Source: Undaria pinnatifida (taxonomy: Eukaryota > Sar > Phaeophyceae > Laminariales > Alariaceae). Taken from it: a stretch of DNA of 64,000 nt. Shown here piece after piece: positions 56,511-64,000 of this stretch (position 1 is its first letter; every line of letters begins with the position of its first letter). The notes beneath the pieces were generated by a model that did no database searches, was not told where the DNA came from, and worked only from the letters and a program-made list of their open reading frames with translations. Position numbers and translations under genes: made by a program. The stretch spans positions 28,672,210-28,736,209 of the forward strand of contig JABAKD010000002.1 in assembly GCA_012845835.1 (NCBI GenBank), in the 5' to 3' direction.

Positions 56511-59500
56511 CGCATATAGCCTTGCGCTGGATTCATGATTACTGTGGGCACCGTAAGGAAGTGTCATGCTCTTCGAGCGTTTGACGAACAACGCACCGAC
56601 ACGGACAAACCGGACTTATTATATCAGGAGTATAGTATTATATCAGGAGTATCATGTCATGCAGACTAATACAATATCACATTGTAATATCGTATTAACT
56701 AAATATCATATCATATCGTATAATAAAATATGCGTGTTTTGCCTTGACGATGTCGCCGAAGAGGGTGTTGACGTCACGGTACATGTCCAGCACATTCTCC
56801 AACATCATGCCACATTGTTTAATTCAATGTCACATCAGATCAAATCGTATAATATCATGTCACACCATACCATACAAAACGACATGATACCATAATATAT
56901 CACATTATATCATATCGTATCATACCTTGACGATGTCGCCAAAGAGGTTGTTAACGTCGCGGTACATGTCCAGCACGCCCTCCCACTTGTCCCAGATCCC
57001 CATGCTCTTGCACTGCACCATCAAGTTCGAGTACTGTCCACCTGAGCACACAAAACAATCGCAAAACATAAATCAGCATTGAACTAAATACTCAGCCTCA
57101 CATAAAGTAGTTGCTCTGTTCAATCCCAACTTCCAACCTAAACGCATCCGTTTTTTCGTATCGAAATTGGTGCGAGAACTTAAGCCTGGTTCAAACCAAG
57201 ACTCAAGTAAAAATATCACGTCAAGAAGCGCACCCACGTGCTGGGGGACAAACCAGCTGAAACGAGAGTTTCCGCTTTTTTTTTTCAGTCCAAAGTCCAA
57301 AGGAGTCAAGCGACGTAAGGAACCGTACGACAGCAGTACACGGCACTATTATACGTCGTGGTAACAAACAAGGTAATAGCCAAAGACAGGCCGATATTTG
57401 CCGGAAACTAACAAATCCGGAGCTATCCCACGCCAGGCGTGCAGCAGATTCTAAGAATCTTCTCAGCTCTTAACACGAAGAGCGAAGCCATCTCACCCCA
57501 AACATGATGTCAAAAACATTCGTTTCGCGCAACCCGACCGAAAAATATTCTTCATGTGCCACTGCACTCCTACTGCTTCAACACAAAGAATACTCGTGAA
57601 ATAACAACAAATAAAATAATAGCAACAACAACAACAACAACAACAACAATAATTACTATTATCATCATAGTAACCGATTGTTTCACACTTGAGGAGCTCT
57701 ACCGCACTATAGAGGGATGGCTCTTCGAGAGCCTTTATACTGAATGACACAATAAAGGTGGCCTTTTTCGGGAAAAAGAAAAATTTCCTAAACGATGAGG
57801 CTCCATGAGGCTCCATAAGAGAATCGTCGGAATATCATTCTTGTCCAAAATATTTCCTGCATGACGAGGCGCCTTAACGCCTTCGCTCCTGGAACCCCTT
57901 CTTTTTTTCCAAATTTACTTGAAGTTAGTACGGGGACGGATTTGGGGGCTCTAAAGGTCAAGCCACAACCCTTGGAAGATCATTCTTGTCCAAACATTTT
58001 TTCTGAATGACGGGGGCTCCTTAACCCCGTTAGAGCCCCAAAACCCCTCCCTATACTAAACTCAAGTAAATTTGCCCCCAAAAAGGGTTTCCAGTGGTGA
58101 AGGCGTTACGCCACAACACTTGGGAGGTCATTCTCGTCCATTTTTTTTTCTGAATGCCCGGGGGCTCCTTAGGTCACAACCCTTGGAAGATTATTCTTGT
58201 TCTGTAATAATGACAGTTTTTTTTTAGAGCTTTTGCTTGTGATTTTGGTAGTTGGGTTGCACTTTCAGGTCACTGAAAATTAGAGTAGTTTTGGGGTGAG
58301 GTATAGAACTCCTCAATTGAGGGTCTTCAGCCAAAAAAAGGTACACCTTTTACGGTAACACGTGTCGTTATCATATCGTAGTCCTGTTTCTCGTGAGGAG
58401 TCTTGACCTGCACATGGTCTTCAACAACTCGCCTGTGATCCAATCTGGCTGTCTCAACACCTTCGCGCGGTACCGCTTTTCATCCCGTTCTCGAAGGGGT
58501 GAAAGTGTCTTAGGTGGTGTGAACCAAAACAAGAGTGTCTTGAATGATGTGAACCAAAAAATGTGTGTCCCAAATGGTGTGAACCAAAATGAGAGTGTCT
58601 TAAGTGCTGTCAACAAAAAAAGCGTAGTGCAGAACCACGTGTCTTGCCCCATCCCGTTCTCGAAGGGGTGAGAGTTTCTCAAGCGGTGTGAACCAAAACG
58701 AGAGAGTCCTACGTGGTGTCAACCACAATAAGTGTGTCTCGAGCGATGTGAACCAAAATGGGAGTGTCTTGAGTGATGTCAATCAAAACTAGAGTAGTGT
58801 AAAACCAAGCGCCTTACTAAATCCCGTTCTCGAAGGGGTGATCCCAAAATGATGATGTCTTACTTGGTGTCAACCACAACAGGCGTGTCTTAAGCGGTGT
58901 AAACCAAACTGAGAGTGCCTTACGTATACTTGTTGCATACCGTACTACGACTTGCCTGGGATCTGGTGATCGAACACTCTAGCGGTACCGCTCTTCATCC
59001 CGTTCTCGAAGGGGGTGTACATGTCGCGGACGCGGCTCCAGTAGACGTCGTACGGCTCCAAACCCAGGTACCCCGTGCCCTCGGGCGCCATGTCGCTCCC
59101 CTCCGTGGATGCCAAGAAGCCGTTAAGGCTGATAGAGCCGCAGAAAGAAACGACGAAAATATGTATAGGTCAACAGGGATTGTTTTTTCACGGCGTAGAC
59201 TATTCACGGCAGGTTTGGTTGGGATGCCAAGAAGGGATGCCAAGAAGCCATTAAAGCTGTTATAGCCGGTGGAAAAAACGGCCAAAATAAATGTGGCATG
59301 CGTCAGCAGGGTGCGGTTGTGCGACGTGTGATCGCAACAGCGCTGGGACAGCGTAGGGTGTCAACGGAGAGTGTTTACAAAACCATGCGTGCAGTGGAAA
59401 ACAGGCAAATATGGTCATAAAACACAACAAAAACACCAACCATCTCCACCACAAGATCTTCACGACCACAACCACTACCACCACCACCACCACGTACACA

Positions 59501-62500
59501 CCCGCCTCTCGTACGTACAAACACCATCACTTTCCTCAAACTCCTATCCCCGATAGAACAAAAGATAATCTTTTACGTGGCAAGAGGAAAAACCCCGAAA
59601 CAAAAAAGAAAAACTCTTATACGCCTGGCCTGGGAGGCCCAGTCGGCCATGGACGCCATGGCGAAATCGATCACATCACAACACCAACACCATCACCATA
59701 AACACAAACAACAACACGCCCGCCCGCCCGCCTTTTGTGCACATACCACCACCTAAATAACAACAACAGCAGCAACAACAACAACAACAACAACTCTCCC
59801 CCAAAATTAAACCCTTTCCCTCTGATGCACGCACCATCGTTTCCGTCAAACTACCCCCCCCCCCTACCCCCCCAAAAAAACGCCATCCTCATTTACCTGG
59901 GCTGGGAGGTGCAGTCGGCCATGGACGCCGTGGCAAAATCGATGACGTCGCAGCCAGCGCGGGCCATCTCGAGCGCGGTGGCTAGTGAGCAGGAGCTAGT
60001 GGCGTGCGTGTGGAAGTGGATGGGCAGGTCCGTCACCGAACGGATTGCCTCGACGAGCAGCGGCGCCGACCTCGGCTTGAGCAGACCGGCCATGTCCTAA
60101 ATACGGGGGGAGGGCACGAATACCGAGGCGTTGTTTACACCGACAAGAGGCGTCGTTTTCACCGACAAGTACAAATAAAAACGCAGCCAAGGTCGCCAGG
60201 ATACTAGGAACAAAAAATCCAAAGGCACATTCTAACCAAGGTATGCACACACTGGTATTGCAGGGACCCGGGGGCGGGTGGCACGAAAACAACGGCAACC
60301 GTACCGATATTTTCCGCTGTGTCATCAACTACGTTGTAGCAACTATCCCGCACGCAGGTCATCAGAACTGGCAGCGATGCACCGGGCGCGTCAGAGCGGT
60401 CGACTGCCCCGATTGCTCGTCGGGACACCGGGATACTATCCTATGCCATGCGTCGTGTTCTTTGTTTATATCCATGGATTCCAAAAGAGTTCCTCAACGG
60501 TTGACAAAGAATGCGCTTCTCGTGTCTTTTGGTCAATATGGTCGATAAACTGGGTCCCACAAGAGGTAGTGTGATCAAAAATAACCACCACCACCACCAC
60601 CACAACAACAACAACCACAACAACCACAACAACACGACAACAACAACAACACATGGCAACGCCTCTCTGTCTCTCGCACCTTAATGCCGATCATGTGGGC
60701 CCCGGCTTCTGCGGCGCTCTTGGCCACGCCCTTGTAGTAGTCCACCGTAAAGATCTTCGATGTCTGCAAATCTGACGTGTAGCACACGCACACCTGTGCG
60801 CAAGAAACAACAACAAAAAAAGGCCGCATTGAGATGGGGGGTGGGGTTGCGGTCGGTAACGGCAAGAGAGAGAGGTGCGATCGGAAAACACTAGTGGGGG
60901 GTGTCGTCGGAGATAATACAGTCGGGGTAGGCAAGGCACAAAATGAATCAACGCATGCAGCTACCAGTACCAATGAGGGGCAGGGGGGGGATGGGCTTGA
61001 GGGGAATCAACGCATGCTGCCACCGATACTGATGAGGTGGGGGGTGGGCACAAGGTGAACCACCGCATGCTGCCACCGATACAAGTGAAGGCGGCGGGAA
61101 CAAGGCGAACGAACGCGTGCTGCTATCGATACTTATGAGGAAGGGGGGGGGGGGGCATCGCTACCCCGCAGTCTAGGCTGTTACACGTGTGTAATTCAGC
61201 CGAGGCTGTAATCGTGATTTCCTTCAACGCAATTGTAACTTCTCACGTCCAGAGAAGGCCAACAAGGCCAACGGGGTTCCCCGACTAAGAACGCCCACAA
61301 CAACAGAAAACGGACTTAACGCCTTTACAAATGGAAAACCGTCTTGGGGTAAAAACTACTCGGAATTGGTATAGGCAGGGGGTTGGGGGTTCTAACGGGG
61401 TTAAGAGCGCTCAAATCGGCTTGCCACGCCTGGTGACGCATAAAATAAAACCTACCTGGTACATGGTACAAAATCTGACATTAAAGTGGTACGGAGATAA
61501 AAAGAGCGATAAAAAAACAGCCCGATCTGAGGAGCTCTTAAACCGGATACCCTATCGTAGCGCACTCGCTTTTTTCTCTCACCTCGGCAACCTTCCCGGC
61601 GTCGCGGACGGCCTTGATGCACACCCTCATCTGCTCGATGTCGTTGAAACAGTCGAACACTCGGAACACGTCGATTCCGTTTTCGGCAGCGAGGCGCACG
61701 AACTCCGTCACCACGTTGTCAGGGTAGGACGTGTAGCCCACAGCGTTTGAACCACGGATAAGCATCTGCAGGCGGCGGCGGCGGCGGCGGCGGGGGCGTG
61801 GGTGGTACTCATTTGTGGCTTGCCTTCGTCGTTTGACCATTGACCACATAAGAAGGATACGCCAGCAAGAATAGCTGGAATACGAATATAATCGAGTTAA
61901 TTAGACACGACATGTATGAACTGAAAGTGTGGCGAGCTTAAGCTTTACTTTTTTTTTTCCCATCCGTCGGACAGATAGAAGAAAAAAAAAAGACCACCCA
62001 CCCCTTTCGAGACAGGAAGGGGGGGGCGGGGGCTACTCCTGTGTTGCTTGCCTTCGCCATTGGACTATCGACTACGCATCCCCTCCAAAACGGAACACCT
62101 GGCCGCGTTCCTGCTCTCAATAAACCCCTCCAAACAGTTCGGCGCTCAGTACGGTTTTCCCATGTGATCTCTTCACACCTCCGACAGATGACGTACCTGC
62201 CGTTATAGCCATACCATGGTACCTGGTTTAGTCTATATGGCGTTCTTCGCCCGAAAACAACGCAATCGTCTATTCAAAACCGTTTTCAAGCTACCTGGAG
62301 ATAGATGCCGGGGTGAAACCGCTGTTGTCACAGTAGGTACTGCGGATTTGCCCCTCTACTACTAGCAGTTACTATTATAGTACTTATAGTATTACTACTA
62401 GTAGAAGTACTAGTAGTACTGCTACTACTACAGCTACCACTATTACTACTACTGCTACTTCTACTACTATACTACTACCACTACTACTGCTATCATCAAT

Positions 62501-62637
62501 ATGTGACGCTACTACGACAACTGTCAAGTTACCTGAAGACAGATGTTGGGCGCCGCCGCGCGTATCTTCCTGAGCCTCTCCCACGGGTCTTCGCTCAGGA
62601 AGCGGTAGCACACGTCGAACGTCGCTCCGCCCCACAT
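49697..62637 (-). CDS. Pyruvate carboxylase, C-terminal half, ten exons (5' partial)
   Basis: Exons in transcription order: 62637-62533, 61765-61583, 60793-60680, 60096-59897, 59128-58956, 57041-56926, 56385-56212, 55852-55682, 51414-51094, 49903-49697. Every junction agrees in phase, giving 587 residues and a TAG stop. The product carboxylates pyruvate to oxaloacetate, usually in mitochondria, feeding the TCA cycle. Visible parts are: the carboxyltransferase barrel ([22 protein letters not shown]; the carboxylation-site Lys of GIK-DMAGLL; metal-binding IHFHTH), the C-terminal linker/allosteric region ([37 protein letters not shown]), and the biotinyl domain with the AMKME biotinylation Lys. 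The N-terminal biotin carboxylase half and the first carboxyltransferase exons must lie past 64000. Introns run from 185 bp to 4.3 kb. Introns after exons 1, 4, 5, 6 and 9 (as listed) carry duplicated copies of the preceding exon end. Intron 5 has a GC donor. Confidence 0.95.
50837..51033 (-). repeat. Three duplicates of exon i end and donor in the downstream intron
   Basis: Around 51008-51033, 50914-50958 and 50837-50880 the minus strand repeats the exon end (GCGGAGAACCCGATGGAG then GTACGT), as GCGGATGGAG/GTACAG, TCGGAGAACCCAGTAGAG/GTGTGT and GAGAGCCCGATGGAG/GTACGT. Spacing is 77-91 bp. Each unit keeps a GT donor and a CCATGG segment in or near the exon-like part. Confidence 0.75.
51094..51414 (-). 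CDS. Pyruvate carboxylase exon i
   Basis: 107 codons: [36 protein letters not shown], then [20 protein letters not shown] and [17 protein letters not shown] and GMRTVSFxxNG-like blocks are the family C-terminal linker. The donor is GAG then GTACGT. Confidence 0.93.
51615..51704. mobile_element. TTAA-type MITE, copy 5 (both TTAA ends intact)
   Basis: TTAACCCCATTAGTGCCCCA at the left and AGTGAAGGCGTTAA at the right, 90 bp. It interrupts a copy of the CATTTGTTGCTTGCC-TTAG-TCATTTGAC repeat, so the empty site is known and a TTAA target duplication is supported. Confidence 0.8.
52352..52632. mobile_element. MITE family 2, second well-preserved copy
   Basis: Inverted ends GGCGCGTCCTACGATAGAGG and the complement of GGTGCACCTCTCCATCGCGG CACGCGCC, 281 bp. 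The interior AATCCCATGGCCTCGAGGTA CAC (minus) matches 18140 and 43294. A telomere-like GGTTAGGGTT scrap lies 25 bp to its left. Confidence 0.7.
53270..53835. repeat. Imperfect inverted repeat, arms of about 190 bp
   Basis: Left arm 53290-53480 and right arm 53640-53835 share TCGAGGATGGTCGAGGCTT, ACTTGCTCCGGCGGGCCTCC and CGAAGCCGG in inverted order. The spacer is about 160 bp. Open frames in both arms are mirror images of the same sequence and are not taken as genes. Confidence 0.7.
53955..54203. repeat. Hairpin-forming repeat, two direct and one inverted unit
   Basis: Direct units at 53955-54030 and 54031-54112 contain TCGTATA, ACTTCGTATA, TTTGAAACSGAAC and GATACCGGTATAT. An inverted unit (54124-54203) follows after about 12 bp, giving an 80-bp stem with a short loop. 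Confidence 0.7.
54386..54672. mobile_element. MITE family 3, copy 2
   Basis: Inverted ends GCGAGCCATCCCACGG at the left and CCGTGGGATGGCTGAC at the right, each followed inward by a GGTGCA/TGCACC block. The interior has CATCCGTTCGCGCAACCCGT and GGCAGTTCCTCGTTTGAGGA. Confidence 0.65.
55682..55852 (-). CDS. Pyruvate carboxylase exon h
   Basis: 57 codons, [33 protein letters not shown], then [15 protein letters not shown]. The [11 protein letters not shown] block matches the family R-P-G-x-x-LPPxDF. The donor is AAG then GTAACC; the next intron is 4.3 kb and full of repeats. Confidence 0.92.
56212..56385 (-). CDS. Pyruvate carboxylase exon g
   Basis: 58 codons, [20 protein letters not shown] then [20 protein letters not shown] and [15 protein letters not shown]. 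VTPSSKxVGDLA is a strong family block. The donor is GAT then GTACGT. Confidence 0.93.
56480..56510. repeat. G31 homopolymer
   Basis: Thirty-one consecutive G on the plus strand (C on the transcribed-sense side), about 95 nt upstream of the acceptor of pyruvate carboxylase exon g. It is the longest homopolymer in the window. Confidence 0.9.
56741..56801 (-). repeat. Duplicate of exon f end in the downstream intron
   Basis: Codes [19 protein letters not shown] against [19 protein letters not shown] of exon f, 183 bp away. The frame is intact and the splice position reads AAG then GCAAAA. No acceptor precedes it, so it is a decoy or dead half-exon rather than an alternative exon. Confidence 0.8.
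56926..57041 (-). CDS. Pyruvate carboxylase exon f
   Basis: Two bases plus 38 codons: [20 protein letters not shown] then [18 protein letters not shown]. The acceptor is GTGCTCAG, the donor AAG then GTATGA. Confidence 0.93.
57419..57722. mobile_element. MITE family 3, copy 3
   Basis: Left end GAGCTATCCCACGCCAGGCG TGCAGCA, interior CATTCGTTTCGCGCAACCCG and CACTTGAGGAGCTC, right end AGAGGGATGGCTCTT. An (AAC)n microsatellite (57624-57650) sits inside. Confidence 0.6.
57874..57962. mobile_element. TTAA-type MITE, copy 6 (reverse orientation)
   Basis: TTAACGCCTTCGCTCCTGGA at the left, TTACTTGAAGTTAGTACGGG inside, GGGGGCTCTAAAGGTCAAG at the right. It sits in a family-2-like repeat unit at the GAGGCGCC-TTA position. 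Confidence 0.65.
58021..58108. mobile_element. TTAA-type MITE, copy 7 (forward orientation)
   Basis: TTAACCCCGTTAGAGCCCCA at the left, CTATACTAAACTCAAGTAAA inside, GTGAAGGCGTTAC at the right. The adjacent unit at 58165 reads GGGGGCTCC-TTAGGTCACAA without it, giving the empty site. Confidence 0.7.
58385..59015 (-). repeat. About 170-bp tandem array overlapping exon e
   Basis: ATCCCGTTCTCGAAGGGG (exon e sequence, FENGM) recurs at about 58481, 58650, 58822 and, in the exon itself, 58997. The copy at 58428-58502 also retains GCGGTACCGCT and the donor region (ATCACAG then GCGAGT). Each unit also holds 30-bp sub-repeats, GTGTCTTAAGTGGTGTGAAC C. Confidence 0.8.
58956..59128 (-). CDS. Pyruvate carboxylase exon e (GC donor)
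   Basis: 57 codons plus split bases: [20 protein letters not shown], then [20 protein letters not shown] and [12 protein letters not shown]. It ends CCCAG followed by GCAAGT, a classic GC-AG donor context. The next exon supplies GT to complete Gly, as required by the family sequence PGGQY. Confidence 0.92.
59621..59678 (-). repeat. Duplicate of exon d end in the downstream intron
   Basis: Minus-strand sequence codes [14 protein letters not shown] against [14 protein letters not shown] of exon d, 272 bp away, with about 85% nucleotide identity up to the splice position. There the duplicate reads CAG then GCGTAT instead of GTAAAT. Confidence 0.75.
59897..60096 (-). CDS. Pyruvate carboxylase exon d
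   Basis: 66 codons plus two bases: [20 protein letters not shown] through the metal-binding [20 protein letters not shown] to [12 protein letters not shown]. Both His ligands are present. The motif continues ATSS where many homologues have DTSG, a variant also known from oxaloacetate decarboxylase-type relatives (HTHAT). Confidence 0.93.
60680..60793 (-). CDS. Pyruvate carboxylase exon c
   Basis: 38 codons, [20 protein letters not shown] then [18 protein letters not shown]. The last codon is the Lys that is carboxylated in the family (IKDMAG), so the intron falls directly after the catalytic residue. Confidence 0.93.
61316..61404. mobile_element. TTAA-type MITE, copy 8 (both TTAA ends intact)
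   Basis: TTAACGCCTTTACAAATGGA at the left and TTCTAACGGGGTTAA at the right, 89 bp, inside the intron after exon b. A plain TTAA flanks each end. Confidence 0.75.
61583..61765 (-). CDS. Pyruvate carboxylase exon b
   Basis: 61 codons, [20 protein letters not shown] through [17 protein letters not shown] to DAGKVAE. The Arg of [10 protein letters not shown] corresponds to the conserved LLRGxNAVGY active-site block. The donor is GAG then GTGAGA. Confidence 0.93.
62286..62323 (-). repeat. Duplicate of exon a end and donor in intron
   Basis: On the minus strand, PGIYLQ-coding sequence followed by GTAGCTTGA, against PNICLQ then GTAACTTGA at the real exon end 238 bp upstream. The match extends about ten bases into the intron and spans the splice site. 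Confidence 0.65.
62533..62637 (-). CDS. Pyruvate carboxylase exon a (carboxyltransferase)
   Basis: 35 codons, [20 protein letters not shown] then [15 protein letters not shown]. The acceptor is GGGAAATAG, the donor CTTCAG then GTAACT. Matches the family block that follows the first metal-binding segment. Confidence 0.92.
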
Positions 62638-62639
62638 CT

Positions 62640-63844
62640 ATTTCCCAGAAAAAAAGTTGACGGACAGGCAGGGACGCGTACATCGCGGTTTTTCAGTAAA
62701 ACGGGACGTACGAGTAGCGTCAAGTTGTCGCTCCGCCTCACACCAATCTCAGATAAAAGTGTCACGTTACGGTGAAGATAATCGGAAAGCACGGTTTCAA
62801 CTCGACGCGAGTCGACGAGGCAAGAAAGGGCTGAGGTCTTCTCGCGACAAGCACGAAGGCGCGTACCGTAGCGTTAGGAAAGGGGAAGAAGAGCCTGCCT
62901 AGCGACCCGCAGATCCTTGTTACGTGTGTTACGTCTACAAGGGGGAAAGGAGAAATAAAATAAAATAAAACGCGTAAACAAAAAAGCAGCAGAAAAGCAA
63001 TTTAAACCCTTCAAGCCATCTCTTATAATAGCGTACCCGAAACAGAAAATGAGCTTGATTTTCGGACGCCAGAATCAGACGGGCAGAATCGGATCGACGA
63101 GCCTTATAACGAAACCCGAGTTTTGCAGATTGTCGTTTCAAACAAAAGTTACTCGCGAAAATAATCAACAACGGCGATCGCTCGACCACGTACATACACT
63201 CGCAAGAAACCGCTGCACTGGAACATCTCAGGGCACACGCAGATAAAGTTTGTAGGCGGGGCGAGGGAAAACACGCCGTGTGCGCTTCACGCGAGGAGGG
63301 TTGTCTTCCCTCTCGCGCCCGTCGATCTCGTGCATCAACAACATGTCGCAGACGGCGGCTGTCCTCGTCCTCGACAAAAACGGGTACGAGTACAAGGAGT
63401 AGTTATGTGTGTCTCTCTGCTTGGCGAATGCTGCAAACGCGACTGCAACGAGAACGGCAACGCTCTCGTAGTCATCACCATCACTATGATAGATCCGATC
63501 CCATCGGCACGTGGTGACGCCTGTAATGTGTGTGCCAGCGGATAGCGGGACACAGCAGGAGCAGCAGCAGCACGAGTACGCCTATGATACGTGTGTTGTG
63601 TGCACACAGCATATGTGTCTGATGCGTGTGTCTTGTGTTTTGTACTACTACAGTACCAATACTGTTTTCGACTTGTTACCAAGCTTGTTGCCTCCCATGA
63701 CATGTGTAAAACCAAATCCGGATGCCGTTTTCGGATGGGGATTTCATCCGAAAATGGACCTCATTTTTCTGCTGGAGGCCGACCCGAAAACAATATCCGA
63801 AAACGGCATCCTGAAACATCGCCATTTTCGGGTTCATAAAAAAA
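62640..63844. other. Presumed intron of pyruvate carboxylase, no exon found
   Basis: The preceding carboxyltransferase exon (expected to end in an LFSLE-like segment) was not found here. The part 63700-63840 has short inverted CCGAAAATGG/CCATTTTCGG motifs. Nothing else recognised. Confidence 0.5.
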
Positions 63845-64000
63845 TAAAAATACACTCCAGCTGTGAGATCGAAGATTTTGTCGAAACTCATATTTGCAAG
63901 CTGTGTGTGATACTCCGATCGCGCGTATTACGGGTTGTGTGTCCTCATTAAGGATACTCGTATAGGTCAGCAACTGCCCTTGGAACTACAGTGTAGCTTG
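63845..64000 (-). mobile_element. SINE-like family B, copy 6 (cut by window end)
   Basis: Minus-strand blocks in order: CAAGCTACACTGTAGTTCCA AGGGCAGT, GAGGACACACAACCCGTAAT, ACGCGCGATCGGAGTATCAC, GAGTTTCGACAAAATCTTCG and CACAGCTGGAGTGTATTTTT. Confidence 0.7.

Noticed and set aside
56741-56801. Alternative (mutually exclusive) exon of pyruvate carboxylase
   Set aside because: Only the 3' half of exon f is duplicated and no acceptor precedes it, so it cannot replace exon f.

Overview
The window looks like nuclear DNA of a stramenopile, most likely a brown alga. This is inferred from intron-dense genes with GC-rich exons, an intronless F-box/ankyrin-type protein with GCPWD-type repeats, a TTAGGG-type interstitial telomeric tract, and a heavy load of short non-autonomous repeats. 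No species can be named from sequence alone.

Three host loci can be supported. (1) Positions 1-5236, minus strand: part of a multi-exon gene whose exon phases mostly agree. Its helical C-terminal part recalls TFIID subunit TAF2, but that assignment is tentative. (2) Positions 21283-22500, minus: an intronless 405-residue F-box-like plus ankyrin-type repeat protein. (3) Positions 49697-62637, minus: ten exons of the C-terminal half of pyruvate carboxylase (carboxyltransferase, allosteric/linker and biotinyl regions). The upstream exons lie beyond the window. Minor candidates are a terminal exon at 5690-5872 and low-confidence ORFs at 9950-10373, 32313-32627 and 39265-39412.

The rest is mostly repeats. 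Two retroposon families are present: a tRNA-derived SINE with A/B boxes, and a second SINE-like family with variable 3' tails. Three MITE-like families are present: about 90-bp elements flanked by TTAA; elements with GCGCGTnCTACGATAGAGGT-type inverted ends; and elements with AGCCATCCCACGG ends. Tandem arrays have periods of about 305, 285, 170, 126, 108, 86 and 80 bp. There are long foldback structures at 45086-46005 and 53270-53835, and broken Ty3/gypsy remnants at 39480-42740.

The most unusual feature concerns intron architecture. In six exons of the two multi-exon genes, the 3' end of the exon together with its 5' splice site has been tandemly duplicated into the downstream intron, once or up to three times. 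This suggests that introns here grow, or acquire decoy donors, by junction-spanning duplication. Several MITE and SINE insertions can be proven by comparing filled and empty copies of the repeat they landed in.
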